Assembly (NCBI GenBank): GCA_025738555.1
Contig: JAOVFP010000003.1
Coordinates: forward strand, 62,001-126,000
Direction: 5' to 3'
DNA length: 64,000 bases
Origin: Cyathus striatus
Taxonomy: Eukaryota > Basidiomycota > Agaricomycetes > Agaricales > Nidulariaceae
Below the pieces are notes generated by a model that worked only from the letters and a program-made list of their open reading frames with translations, was not told the DNA's origin and made no database searches. Of the stretch, positions 37,058-48,600 are shown in pieces. Position 1 is the first letter of the stretch. Every line of letters starts with the position of its first letter. Position numbers and translations under genes: made by a program.

Positions 37058-37363
37058 TTGAAGCTCGAACGCGTACACGTCGCCAACTCATCTTTCACCT
37101 CCGTCTGCACAATGCCCCCCAACGCTCTCGATATCGACCGACTTCTCCTCAACACCAGACAAACTATCATACAAACGAGCAACCAAAGCACTCGGTTATG
37201 GACACGCGAAGCTAGGGACAGCGGAACTCGCTCACAAACTGAAGATCTCGACATTGGCATCTCAACATCCGGTCTTCCTGTACTCACCATTGCTACATTT
37301 TCTACTTCTCTTTATATCACATTCTGTTCTCTTCACATTTTACATACAAACCTCCCATTCTAG
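37058..37363 (+). CDS. Short CpG-rich open frame, possible first exon of an unknown gene
   Basis: This frame contains an internal start followed by PPNALDIDRLLLNTRQTIIQ and RDSGTRSQTEDLDIGIS. It lies in a CpG-rich island between AT-rich stretches, and its amino-acid composition looks protein-like up to about codon 75, after which it turns hydrophobic and repeat-like. No family recognised. It could be a gene 5' fragment joined to a repeat. Confidence 0.25.
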   Translation: MKLERVHVANSSFTSVCTMPPNALDIDRLLLNTRQTIIQTSNQSTRLWTREARDSGTRSQTEDLDIGISTSGLPVLTIATFSTSLYITFCSLHILHTNLPF

Positions 37364-37860
37364 CTCTCCTTGAAACACTCGTTTAGTCTCTAAAACACTC
37401 TTGGCCTTAGGAAAATTTATTCGCTCTTTTAGGTATATTTTCTCCACTCATTTTGCTATATAAACCATGTGTCTAGGTCTCTAGTAATTCAGTGAACTTC
37501 ACCCCACTGTCAGAGCTCGTTCTCAGTCCCTCTTTTCGTCTTCTTTCTCTCTCAGCTCTCACAGCAAAGTCCACTCACTCAGAAACACTGAAGAACTTCG
37601 TCTCGAAGTTCTGACTCTTGTTGCGTCGTCGTATTTCTCATTTACGTCACTAACACCCTCTCTTTCCCAACCTTAGGACCTTAACGCTGGACGGACGCGC
37701 CAGCGGCTCGCATTCCTTTGATTAGGATCCTTCAACCCCCTTATTCCCTCTTCAAGGCCTTAGAACCAGAAGAGCTTGTACTGGTACGTCCGTAGTGTTC
37801 ACAATCGCAACCCAAAACTTGAACTATGCCCAAACGCTGTTGCGCATACCAACCATCCTA
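37364..37860. repeat. LTR-like or promoter-like segment related to 2822-2905
   Basis: TTTTAGGTATATTTT, a TATA-like GCTATATAAACC near 37458 and GTCTCTAGTAATTCAGTGAA are followed by pyrimidine-rich sequence. The 2.8-kb region shows the same order of motifs. Ends were not defined. Confidence 0.35.
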
Positions 37861-37879
37861 TGACGTATGTCAGAAAGGA

Positions 37880-38440
37880 GAATGAACACGATGATAGCTG
37901 GCAGAGTACGATGTTGAGATGATTTTGTCACGAGAGCGTTAATGCATGCGTGTCGGGTATAGCTTGAACCTGCGACAAGAGTGCACAGTACGTTTGTATC
38001 CTGAGGCTGAAGAACACGTAATTCTAAACATCATCAACAAAAAATCATTATAAAAACGAAAGAAAGACTCACGGAAAACGTGTTAGCCATATCACACGAT
38101 GCCTAAATCGCTCCTCCGCATCCACCCAACGTGCGCTTGACATCGTGCTAATCCACGCAGGAGACTTCAAATCCCGTAACGAATTCCTGCTCAATACGCC
38201 CACAGACTCACTCGCACCAGGGAACCGGTAGACACATATTTGGGAGAAGAACTCGAAGAGGGCTTGGGTCTTCTGTGACTTGGATTCTGAAAGGCGTGGG
38301 GGTGTTTGGATACGTATTCTGTGCTTGGGCGCTGGGTCGATGGCCTAGGTTACGCTTTAAATGGATTCTGGAGTCCCCGGAGCATAGCGTACCGGAACGT
38401 GAGCCTAGCATGAAGGGCTGGGGTGTCTTCAACTAGACTC
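37880..38440 (-). repeat. Dispersed coding-like repeat, copy 1
   Basis: The minus strand reads LSRNSLRDLKSPAWISTMSS, then a GTGAGTCTTTC intron-like stretch, then LELRVLQPQDTNVLCTLVAG. Related copies lie at 38880-39480, 60240-60640 and 60690-60920. All share AATT(A/G)CG(T/G)GTG-type exon starts after the intron. Copies disagree in frame, so these look like fragments of a decayed multicopy gene that I do not recognise. Confidence 0.5.
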
Positions 38441-38459
38441 TGGCGAGGGGGACATCACT

Positions 38460-38720
38460 TTTGGTGCGCTCTTGTCGCCCTACGAGGCTGATAAGCCTCA
38501 CGCCGCGACGCTCCACATGGGTTCATCGATCTCCCTCTCCTCTTTAACGCTCCTTAGCCGTAGGTTAATCGACAACCCGACTCTCCATCTCAAAACCGAC
38601 CTCTTCCGCATCCGCCAAATGATATCACTCTATACCTCTGAGTTGGGCCAGGAATAGCAAACGAAGGCGAACCCAGCATCGATACAGGACCCTTTCCCCC
38701 GTCTGACGCTGCAAAATGTA
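38460..38720 (+). repeat. Dispersed coding-like repeat, plus-strand segment
   Basis: The plus strand reads GSSISLSSLTLLSRRL and then NPTLHLKTDLFRIRQMISLY. A diverged relative lies at 39405-39570, and its downstream part resembles 25650-25710. No known family assigned. Confidence 0.4.
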
Positions 38721-38879
38721 TGACGTTTGTGATAGATTATGCGTGTTAAATTCGATTACTCATATTGGTGGAAGCGGAGGGAGACACATGCTTTGTCTGT
38801 GATGCTTGAGGGAGAAGAAAACGGGAGGTAGGAGCGTAGGCGTGGATAGGATAAGGAAGAGGGGTAGTTTCCAATAGTG

Positions 38880-39480
38880 TCCGTAGTACGTTGGAGGGTG
38901 GTCTTTGTTTCGTATTCAGAAGCACACGTAATTCTAAAAGTCGTCAGCAACGCGTCATCATAAAAACGAAAGAAAGACTCACGACAAACTTGTTAATCAT
39001 ACGATACCATGCTTAAATCCCTCCTCGAACTTGCGCCCTAACAAAACGACGCAGATTAGTTACTAGTCACCGCAGGAATCCACGCGATCTTGTACCAGAC
39101 ACCTCCCTCGAAGATAATCAAAAGACCCGCGTTTGGAGATGTGGGGTGAGAACCGAGGACGACGACAAAACGGATACGTAGTCTGCACCCAAGCGTAGTG
39201 AAGAATCCGCCAGCGTTGGGTCGAAGGCCCACGACCCAGAACGTAAGCCTTAAAGGGATGGGATGTCTTAGACGGTGATGGCGAGGAAGACATGGCAGCT
39301 GACGCGCTATTGTTGTCCTGCGAGGATGACACGCCTCACGCTGTGACGCTACCCACGAATCTTCCAATGCCATCTTTCCGCTCCCGCCTGCCTTTCGCCC
39401 TAGGTTCGTCGATCCCCCTCTCCTCTTTGACAGCCCACTTAGCCGTAAGCCAATGAACGATCCCATCCCTTCCCTTTCAA
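38880..39480 (-). repeat. Dispersed coding-like repeat, copy 2
   Basis: This shares with copy 1 the block ACACGTAATTCTAAA, followed by GAAAGAAAGACTCACG and a CTTAAATC(C)CTCCTC stretch. Long frames on the minus strand (39056-39466) read LIIFEGGVWYKIAWIPAV, with no family recognised. Confidence 0.45.
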
Positions 39481-40352
39481 AACAAGGCTCTTCCGTGTCT
39501 GCCGGTGGATATCACTTCATATCACGGTTCAGGAATACGAAATGAAGGCGAATGCTGCGTCGATGCAGGACTCTTGCTCCACCGTCGACTACTCGTACTT
39601 GTAGCAGTGAAGAGAGAGTTCCGTAAAACTCCAGCTCCGTCTGTCTGTGATGCTCGAGAACGAACAAAACGGGAGCGTAGGTGTGGATGAGAAAGGGGGA
39701 GAGAGGGAAGTTGTCGGTGAACATAGGAATGAGTGGTAACCTGAAGAGGGAAGGGGTGAAGCGCAGGAGTGGGGGTGGGGTGTTACATGTTATGTGATGT
39801 CTTCGTTTCGGTGTCGGATCTAGTATAAGTAGCAAGAAGGGAATGCTGAGGAAAACGAACCAAAGCCCAAACTCAGCCCTCCCCAACTAATGACGGAGAC
39901 TATCCCTCTTCATCGATGCATCTCCCACTATGATCTGGCAGCCCCGTCGACAGTATAGAGTGAAACTCTCCAACACTCGCTCTGGGCTGAGTAACACGTC
40001 ACAAGATCCACTGCTGGACACCAAAGAGATCCATATCTCGACATGCATCAGAAAAAAAGCGCGTGGCTTACATTGGATTTTGGTCATGGAATGTGCCGAA
40101 ATTGTTGTATTAGTCATACAATGCCATTGCAAGGCATTAAAATCCTTGCGTACCTATACAATGCAAATACAATATTTCCTGGCCATTGCAATGCCATACA
40201 ATTATTTAACTTCTATAAAATACATGTATAATAATTTCTTCCTGTTACAATTTTGTTGCAAGGGATCTTACAATGAAGATAAAACCTGTTCCAATGGGCT
40301 TGACCCAATACAGGGCAAATCAAATTATTTTTAACTATCACATGTGGATGAC
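39481..40352. other. No gene recognised; related to 25.6-26.0 kb
   Basis: 39500-40010 shares ordered blocks with 25590-25970. From 40070 to 40330 the sequence contains several ACAATGC / GCATTG words in both orientations, which could be a small diverged inverted-repeat element, but ends were not found. Confidence 0.35.
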
Positions 40353-40422
40353 AAGTGACATGGCATAGCCCACTGATAGTGATCAAAAAGTGACATGGCA
40401 CAGCCCACTGATAGTGATTAAA
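40353..40422. repeat. Tandem duplication of a 35-bp unit
   Basis: AGTGACATGGCATAGCCCAC...TGATCAAAA is followed at once by AGTGACATGGCACAGCCCAC...TGATTAAAA. The two units differ at two positions. They sit about 160 bp upstream of the plus-strand gene and may belong to the end region of that transposon. Confidence 0.85.
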
Positions 40423-40583
40423 ATGCATAGAACACATGTCCTATGTGTGTACATATTTTGAGCTATGAGAGCCACCAGTTTATTGGAAGTACAAAGTCAT
40501 TCATTACATTTAGTTCCCCCTTTCCTTTTCACAAGAGCTAAAATTGTTCTACACTATTTCCTCATCCTGTTCCTACTGCTACC

Positions 40584-43010
40584 ATGCCAGAACTTGTAGA
40601 GGGGAAGGCACATTACTTAACAACACTCTGGGCACTGGAGGAATATGGGACAAAGCCTTATAATTATGCTGTACAAGGTTTATGGGGAGATTTTACAAAT
40701 GTGGAAGCCATAGATCAGGGAATTGAAACAGGCCTTGTTCAACAATTGACAAGTGCATGTCGCTTGAAGCGTGGAACAAGTGGAAACCAGACACCACTTA
40801 TTGGGAAACAGCTTCAGTTGACATCTCAGAACAGGACTCCAATCCCTATTTCCTCGCTCAGGCTGAAAGGAGTATATTACTCAGTGAGGGCTTTGATTCT
40901 TGATTTGGGAGAGTTATGGTTGAGGGTGAGTAGATTAGACTGATGTTTTAGATTGTGTACTGAAAAAGGTTAGGTGGCTTATCTTACACACACGTCAGTA
41001 CAGATTTACTCCAGAAATGACTGGGTTAGTATTACAAGAGTACCAAAGGAGGTGATTTTTTCTTGCTTTAAATGAGAAGTCTTGAGTTTAATACATAGTT
41101 ACAATATAGAGGAGGAAGTTCTCTGTTGGACTAGCCATAGACTGTACAGATTTTGTGGTAGCTTTTGTATCCCTGGACAACCTATTTCAGGTGGGTAAAT
41201 TACTTTACTAATTATATAATTTTATTTCTAACAAATGTGAAAGCCTCTGTGGGCTACATCCAGAGCAAGGCTTGGACCTGAACCTCCAGATGTGTACAGT
41301 GAGTATGGACGGTTTCTTCAAGGGGTAGCAGACTGGATTCGTACTCGATGGCGTAAATCACGGAATGGTTTGGTAGCTTCAGCAATTCGTGGTGCAAATA
41401 AAGTGTGGTTTGGTGTAGGCTCATATACTATTAGTGAGATCCTTTTCTCTGCAGGTAAGTTCAATGCTCAAATTTATTATTCCATCATTCTTTCAAACAA
41501 CTGAATAAATTTTAATCAGGAATACCAGCTTGTGCCTATGAACAAGATGTATTTAAGAATCCTTCCAGAACTGCTCGACTTTGTGAAGCATACTGGTGTT
41601 TGGCACATCGAGCGGAGAAGCTGCTTCCATAAGTTATTATTGAATTCATGAGTCATGAAAAGAGTGTTTTATAACAATTCTGTAGAGGTCTTCTTCATCG
41701 TGCATGGAAAAGTGGTTTATTGGCACCTACAACAAAAGATCGAAAGCAATATCCTGCAACAATACTTCGTATTTATGGAAAGAAAGAAGTTCGTCTTCCA
41801 TCCCGCCTTGTGAATTTAGCCAATAGGTACAATGTGAGCCTAATCCCAAGACTAAAAATTTAATATGCTGAAATAGTTTTATATAGCAGAATATGGGTAT
41901 TCTGAGTGCCAGAAACAAAGGGATCTGGTACAGGACTGATTTTTCAGACATGCTTCCAGATCCTTTTGAGCCAAGTTATTTATGGGATGCATTTAAAGAT
42001 AAATCTACACTCCATCTTGGCCACCTTGTATTTGGCAATGACAGGTGGTTAGAGATTCGAGCACAATATGGATTGTCTAAACCGATGATGGATGATCCTT
42101 TGACCATTATGTTTCAGGAAAAGGGTATAAACCTGTCTTAATTTTTTTGATATATATAACAAGGCTGACACTTGAAGGTGCATTTGAAACAACACATTTG
42201 AAATGCATTCCTCCTAACCTGGTCTTCCTTAGTAAGAAGGATTTAAGCATTCGACATTCCTTTCATCCACTTGTCTTCTCATACTCGGAAAATGGTACTC
42301 TTTGGTCCATGATTGATGCATATCCTCCAAATTCAAGAGAAAATTCAAGGTTAGTCATATTAATTAATGAGTTCTAATCAATAATTCATATTGATGAATA
42401 TTTAGTAACTCTTTCAAGTCAAGCATTAAGATTAAAAGGGAAAATGCAGCGGATCATTCGTTTTCAAAGAAGAGTACCGAAAATGGAGTAGCAATTGGAC
42501 CACTGGAGTACTGTGGCAATGGAAGAGTTTTGGTAGCACGTCGACGGAAGATAATGTATGTATTAATTATTTCACATAAAAATTAGATTTACTATTTTAG
42601 TTTTGCAGTGCAACTGTTAGAGGACATTTGGACAAAAAATTAACTGAATCAGATATTCGACACCTAGTTACAAAATCATGGAGGGCTGAATATATCCAAT
42701 GAGAAAAGAATAAGTTGATGAAGAAAGCTGCAAAGAAGGGTATTATGGTTAGGGAAGAGGACTTGAGGGTGATTGGGAAAAGGAAATTACCAGAAGCAGC
42801 CAAAGCAGAGAGGAATAGGAGAATTCAGAGTGCACTTAGGAGCACAAGGAATTGTATGGAGATCTCTACCCTTCTGCATCCATCTCCATCTCTGACAATT
42901 CTGAGCCTCCAGTCAAAAAGCGCAGGATCAGTGTGGATAAAAAATTAGCAATGTCTTCTCAACAAGTTGAAATGGAGCAAAGTCTTCGTACTCGCACTCC
43001 AAAATTGTAA
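40584..43010 (+). pseudogene. Unrecognised gene beside the C2H2 transposase, broken
   Basis: I do not recognise this protein. A consistent model gives exons 40584-40925, 41004-41051, 41110-41190, 41244-41454, 41520-41628, 41686-41833, 41890 onward, then less certain exons to the TAA at 43008-43010. The middle part is rich in basic and aromatic residues (DWIRTRWRKSRNGLVASAIR), followed by ILFSAGIPACAYEQD and KDRKQYPATILRIYGKKEVR. The C-terminal end has a nuclear-signal-like PPVKKRRISVDKK in another frame. Lesions: the donor after 41628 reads AT instead of GT, an in-frame TGA at 42700-42702 (...EYIQ*EKNK), and frame changes near 42135 and 42840. It is convergent with the transposase and may be an accessory gene of the same element. 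Confidence 0.6.
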
Positions 43011-43380
43011 CCCTTGCATTATACTCTTTGATTTACTACCAGCTCCAGAGTTGTTAAAGCCTTATTTTAAACCTGTACCCGGCTCGTAACCCTATCTGTA
43101 CATACTCATATTTCCTATTGGCTCTGTGGTTTAACATGTAATTCTTTTGTACTCATCTACTTGTACTCCAATTTGTACATACTCACATATTCCTGATACT
43201 CATATTCCTATTCCAGTTTGCTTGTGCTGCCAATTTGTACATATTTTTGTAACTAACACTGTACATTGTAATGACATACTTTCCCAGATTGGGATTGTAG
43301 TAGCATTTTAAGTAATGATTTAATTTGATGATTTTAGTTGGGTTTGATAAACACAATAACCAACACACCTGGAAACAATT

Positions 43381-44020
43381 AGTGAATATTTCATGGTGGA
43401 AGTGAATCTAAGCTTAGCAAAAGATATATATATATAGTGAGTACAGTAATCTTGTAATTTGAGTAAGGTTAATGCTAATATCAATGCAAATGAATGGAGT
43501 AGAGAGATAATTTTAATACATACATGTAAGCTGTAAACATTGAAACATTGAGTTAATATTCTTCAATGGGAGTTATTCTAAGCTTAGTGAAATACATATA
43601 TATGTAGCAGGTAGGGTAAGCTTTATGTCTCAGAAAGATTAATGCTAATATAAATGCTGATGAGTGCAGTAAGGAATAGTTAATACACAGAGATGTACAA
43701 AAATCCAAATACCTGTAAATATGGAAACAATGAGTGAATATCATGCAATGGAAGTTATTGTAAGCTTGGTGAAGCAGATATGTATATAGCAAGTAGTGTA
43801 ATCTTTAAGTCTGAGAAGGAACAATGCTAATATTGATGCTGATAAATACAGTAGAGAATAATTTGATGTATAAATGCACAAATATCTACACACTTGTAAA
43901 CATCATTGAAAAATACATGAATATTTCACAATGGGAGAAATTCTAAGCTTAGTGAAGCATATATATATATAGTAGGTAGAGTGATATTCAAGTCTGTTAA
44001 AGTTTTATGCTAATGTTGAG
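43381..44020. repeat. Four tandem units of about 170-183 bp
   Basis: Units start near 43387, 43558, 43738 and 43921. Each has a CAATGGGAGTTATTCTAAGC-like block, CTTAGTGAA, a short TATATATA run, then AATGCTAATAT and GATG(A/C)A words. They lie between the 3' ends of two convergent genes. Confidence 0.85.
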
Positions 44021-44068
44021 ACATCATGTAAGGCAGTGATAGTCATAAAAAACATGATATTTAAGTTT

Positions 44069-47000
44069 TTACAAAGGTGCATATTCTATAGAATCTAGTT
44101 CAATCTCTGTATCCATACCATCTTCAGGTCCAAGTGCATCATCTTCAAACTCCTCAGCCTCTTCAGGATTTTCAGGATCTTCTTCAGCATCCTCTTGTAA
44201 GGCAATGTATCCGAAATCCATTTCTTCATCCAGGTGTTCACCTAAATTTTCATCCTCACTCCCCAAATCCATATAGTTGTCTTCCATCACTGTAGTTTCC
44301 TCTACTTCAGCACTGTGAATATCAATCCTGTCTCTGTCCAAAAGAAATCTGTCTGTGGCTTCACGTGTACTTTCATGACCAACTCCACCTCCACGATAGC
44401 GCATTAACATGTCACGATCTGGAAAGCTAAATATGATTGTCAGTAGTGGACAATAATAGAGAGAATAAGTCATACATATTTAAGTAGTAAAAACAATAAT
44501 CAAGATCTTCTTCACGTGGTAATCGTGCTAGTGACTGTGAAAGAAGATCACCTGTTACTCCATCTTTGAAAACTGGAATGATATGAACTGCTCGAATAAC
44601 CTCCATTGGATCAAGAAATCCAAATGCAGATAAACTATCAACACCATCTTCAATAAATCCAACTCGTGGCAAACGATGAGCTTTCCACCCAGACTTGCCA
44701 GAGGCAATACCATACCAGCGTACCCACAGGAAATCCATTGAAATTGGATCAAGAGAGCTTTCATGAATAACACGAGCATGGAATATACCAATAATTCTTG
44801 CATACCAGTATGGATGTCCCTCTTCTGAGTCATCACAAGAAAGAACCATTATATTGGCATGTGTACGTGGATTGAGTGAGTCTTGTTCACGTCTCAAATC
44901 ATAAGTGGTATAATTGATTCGAAGAACTTTGTGCTGATAGAGCTCATGCTTTACAAACTTGACTGAAGCACGCTCAGCTTCACTGAATGGTGTTTCATCA
45001 CCATCATATTCAAGATTTTTAATCCTTCTCAGAAGATGATCCTTTAAACAAGGCAGAAAATTCTATTATAACAAACTGTTAGTGACTATGTTTTGAAATG
45101 TAAAGCATTGATAAGTGCATGAATACCTTTACAGCAGGGTCTCCAGCATGTTCCCGAAGATATTGTGAAATAGATATTGCATTTCTTGTATCATTGGACA
45201 TCTGGTAGTGATGCTTGGGTTCACCAGATGGTATGGTTTCTGTATCCTCAAATGAAAGACATGGGTTTCCTATTGGTGATTTCTTGAATCTCTTTAATGG
45301 ACGATTCATTCCTGATTTTGAAGATATATTGTGTAAGATTCGTTCTCGGCGAACATGCTTTGCAATTCCAATAGTAAAATGTTTAGAGCCTTTGTGAACA
45401 CGACCATAAAATTGCTTGCATCGCCGATGTTCACGTTCTCCCTGGAATTATAATTAACTTTATTGCAAAATCAATATCAATTTCTTACAATCTGAGTACT
45501 AATTCCATCTGTTGTTCCAAACATTCATATTGCATTTGGATAATCTGGGAGGCAATGTAGCTTGTATGTTGCCAAAGAGAAGTTTCGTTCTCGAGCAGAG
45601 ACTTCAGGTACTTCCCTATGCTTTCCCTTTTTTTGTTCAATCGTTGATTGCTTCTTTGCCTTTTCAGCCTTTCTACGACCCCTAGCAGCAATTTCAGATG
45701 GAAGCTCAAAAGTAACAAAGTCTGAGCAGGTTATAGACTCAAATTTTCGTAAGGCTTTCCCAAGTCGAGTACAAGAATTTTCCAGATCTCTCAGAGTGGA
45801 TTCAGTGTGAAGCCGAAGTTTTGCAAGTCCATGCCACGTTGCAAGTTCAAATAAGAGATCCATAATGATAGTATTGTTCTTCTTGTCCAGAAGGCCATCA
45901 AAAGCTGGAATTGCGCACTTTTAGTTATAAGTTAGTAAGAACACCATCATAAATGAATAATATTGAACCTGAAGGAGGTCTTCAAAATCTCGACCAGCAA
46001 GCTTTTTCATATCTGATACATTGGTACTGAATTTTCGAATTGTATCCCTTCCAAATGTTGGAATTCTTCGATAGCTAAAAAATATTTATCAGAAACATTT
46101 AATATATAGATATATATCAAATATACCGTTCGTTTAGCTGTTGGACTGCATCTTTCCCTTTTGCATGAACAATTCGGATAAGGTGTGTAAGCACTGCCTT
46201 CCAAACACCAAGTTCAAATTCATGCAGCAGATCAACTGTAAATAAATCATAAAAGTTCACTCCCTGAGGACCTAAGCGCTGTGAGAAAGCATTCTGGAAT
46301 TGATCTTCAGTAATTTGCATCATAATTGTATTATTTAACTTGCCCGTGTTGGAGTAGTAGATCCCAAAATCCGAGAGATCTTTTTTGACCCAACAGGAAC
46401 TCCCTGTGTAAAAATTAACTTGCGTGCCAGACTGACTGCTTCTCTTTTGCCTTCATCATCAATGCGAGCCAATTTAATTCTTCGTGACATGTCTTGAGCA
46501 CTTCCAAAATAGTGTATCAAGCTTTTCTCAAGTTTACAGCGAGGACAGGGATTGATCCCTAGATATTTCAGACAAGAGAGTAAGATTCTAAAATGATATA
46601 AGATCAGATATGAAAAAGAAGGGAGAAAAGCAATTCATACTTTTCAGGATAGTCTGCAGAATAAATGAAGAATCTTGGAAACAGTAGATGAATAATTCCG
46701 TCGATAAATTCTAACTCTATTCCATTTATATATGCTTCCATAAATTCCTCATCGAGAAGTAAAAACCAGATCGCTTGTATTATTTCTCGCTTCAAATGTG
46801 TAAGAATGTCTGGAGATGGTGGCTGTCCAAATTCTTCCTTGTATACATCATTAATAGCATCATCTAGCTATAATGCAAATTAGTAAGACTACATGAAAAC
46901 AGAAATAGCTAAAAACCTTTGGAATATAAGCAAGATGATGAGCTGCAAACTTGGATGGTTTTGAGCGTATATACTTGGATTGACATCCAAAATAAAGATA

Positions 47001-48185
47001 AATTGGCCAGAGACTAGCTGTCCCAAAATTTGTGAGATGTGTTGAGTCTGACCAAACCATAAGTGGAGCAATGACTATCTCCAGTGGACAGTCAGGAAAT
47101 TGAGATTTGAGTTTCTTGTGTTCCTGAAGATATCTATCAGTGTTGTACAGTTCAGAGTATATTCGCTCTGCTGGAACATTAGGATTTTGCTGCCAATACT
47201 CCTCAAATGGTGCAATGTGAAAGTTCTCAGCAGAACCTTCCTGGTAGGCAGCTCTAATAATGCTCATTATATTCCGATGGTATACATCAGAAACATTAAA
47301 AGTTGGTGCATCCGCTTCAGAGTTAAAGGATGCTCGGGAGCATGGTAATGGAATTGTTAATGATGTTTTGTTCCAGCCATCTTGAAGCGGAGCAAAGTTG
47401 TCCAGCTTTCTAGCTTCTTTAGATGCATCAAAGCCATCTAGGTCATCCAGTTTAAAGTCCAGAGCTAAAAGCACCTCATGAACCAGTTTATTAAGGCTGT
47501 CGGCAGTTTTTGTTACACCATCATAAAACCAAGACATTAGACAGAGAACAGAGATATTTGTGAATGGGTGTTTGGCAATAGAAATCAGGCTAGCTGAATC
47601 TGCAGGATTTACTCCAAAAGGCGATCCCCAAGTGGCTCCAAAATCCTGTGTCGAATTTGTAAAATTTGGGCTATCTGATATATTAATAATTTCGAAGTTG
47701 TCATCTGGTGTGAAAGATGGGGGCTCTGAACTATAAACACGATAGATACCAAAGCTGTTTGGCTCTGATTTATATTCCAATGTAAGATCATGAGGTGGAG
47801 ATAAAGAAGGAGATCGTGATTGTGAAGGACTATGATGATCAGCTTCCAATGTTATAACTGTAGGTGGCAGAGCTGGAAGTATATCTTGGAAGCGCTTAGG
47901 AAGCCGAATATTACGCTTAGGCAACCCTGATGGGCGATATTCCTGAGGTGGGGAAGTACTCTTGATGGTAGGAACATCCTCTGAATCAGTGCAGATATTC
48001 ATATCCAGAGTGTCATTGACCACGGGATCGGACTGAAGAGGGGATTCTGTAGCTGGTAATTTGGGAACCATATGATTAACCTTTTTATGCTTTTGTCGAG
48101 TCCAAGGACCACAAGAATACTGATGAACTGCAAGTCCACGCGAAGTAGAAAACTCTGCTTTGCATTCTTTACAGCTGTATTTCAT
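44069..48185 (-). pseudogene. C2H2-type Plavaka-like transposase, full length with one stop
   Basis: Nine exons join without a frame break: 46917-48185, 46641-46867, 46340-46587, 46127-46304, 45969-46074, 45489-45917, 45127-45441, 44476-45041 and 44069-44426. They total 3696 nt (1232 codons). The start is ATG at 48185, opening a C-x2-C-x12-H-x3-C zinc finger (C5, C8, H21, C25). Core motifs include MVWSDSTHLTNFGTASLWPI, YSADYPEK, NPCPRCKLEKS, DLLHEFELGVWKAVLTHLIR, YDLRREQDSLNPRTHANIMV and DRDMLMRYRGGGVG; the tail is acidic. This pattern is a widespread mushroom Plavaka-class protein. The only clear lesion is TGA at 45525-45527 (codon 807), in PNAI*MFGTTD, where relatives have arginine. The third intron is only 35 bp. 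Element ends were not found. Confidence 0.85.
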
Positions 48186-48600
48186 TTTAAAAGTATAAAT
48201 CTAGAGAGGAGAATGTTTGTAGTTAGTTACTAGACTGTGTAAGGCCTCTACAGAATAGATACTTGATGTACTAGTAGCTTGGAGAGCGCTTCACTGAGTG
48301 ATTAGTGAGACAATTCAATAAATTCTAATGGGTTTTGTAAGGAATTAGATGAATAATATAGTAAATTATAGCTCACTTTCAGGAGCGAGTAAGATATGAC
48401 CCTATTATATAGTGAAGTTGTAAAGAAATGGCAGTAGATGAGTCGATGAGGAAGGAGAAAAAGTGATTTCATTGAATCAATCGTGATAGTGACTTGTTAA
48501 GAGTGGTAAGATGTCACGTGTAAAATGTCACACATCATTGTGATGACTGGCATAGCCTCAACCAAGTTGAACCTCGTTCTCCTCTTGTTCCCAATCCCCC
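48186..48600. promoter_or_regulatory. Shared 5' region of two divergent genes
   Basis: This 415-bp spacer separates the start of the C2H2 transposase (minus) from the DUF6698 gene (plus). It contains GTCACGTG near 48513 and repeated GTGATAGTGA/GTGATGAC words. The transposon's end should lie here if the DUF6698 gene is host sequence, but I could not identify a terminal repeat. Confidence 0.35.

Noticed and set aside
40584..43010. Plus-strand gene as a TET/JBP dioxygenase, which some mushroom transposons carry
   Set aside because: I found no HxD...H iron-binding pattern or other dioxygenase motif in the translated exons.
40340..48500. CACTA-type ends for the two-gene element
   Set aside because: CACTGATAGTGAT near 40370-40420 and GTGATAGTG near 48486 look vaguely alike, but the alignment is weak and flanking 3-bp duplications do not match.
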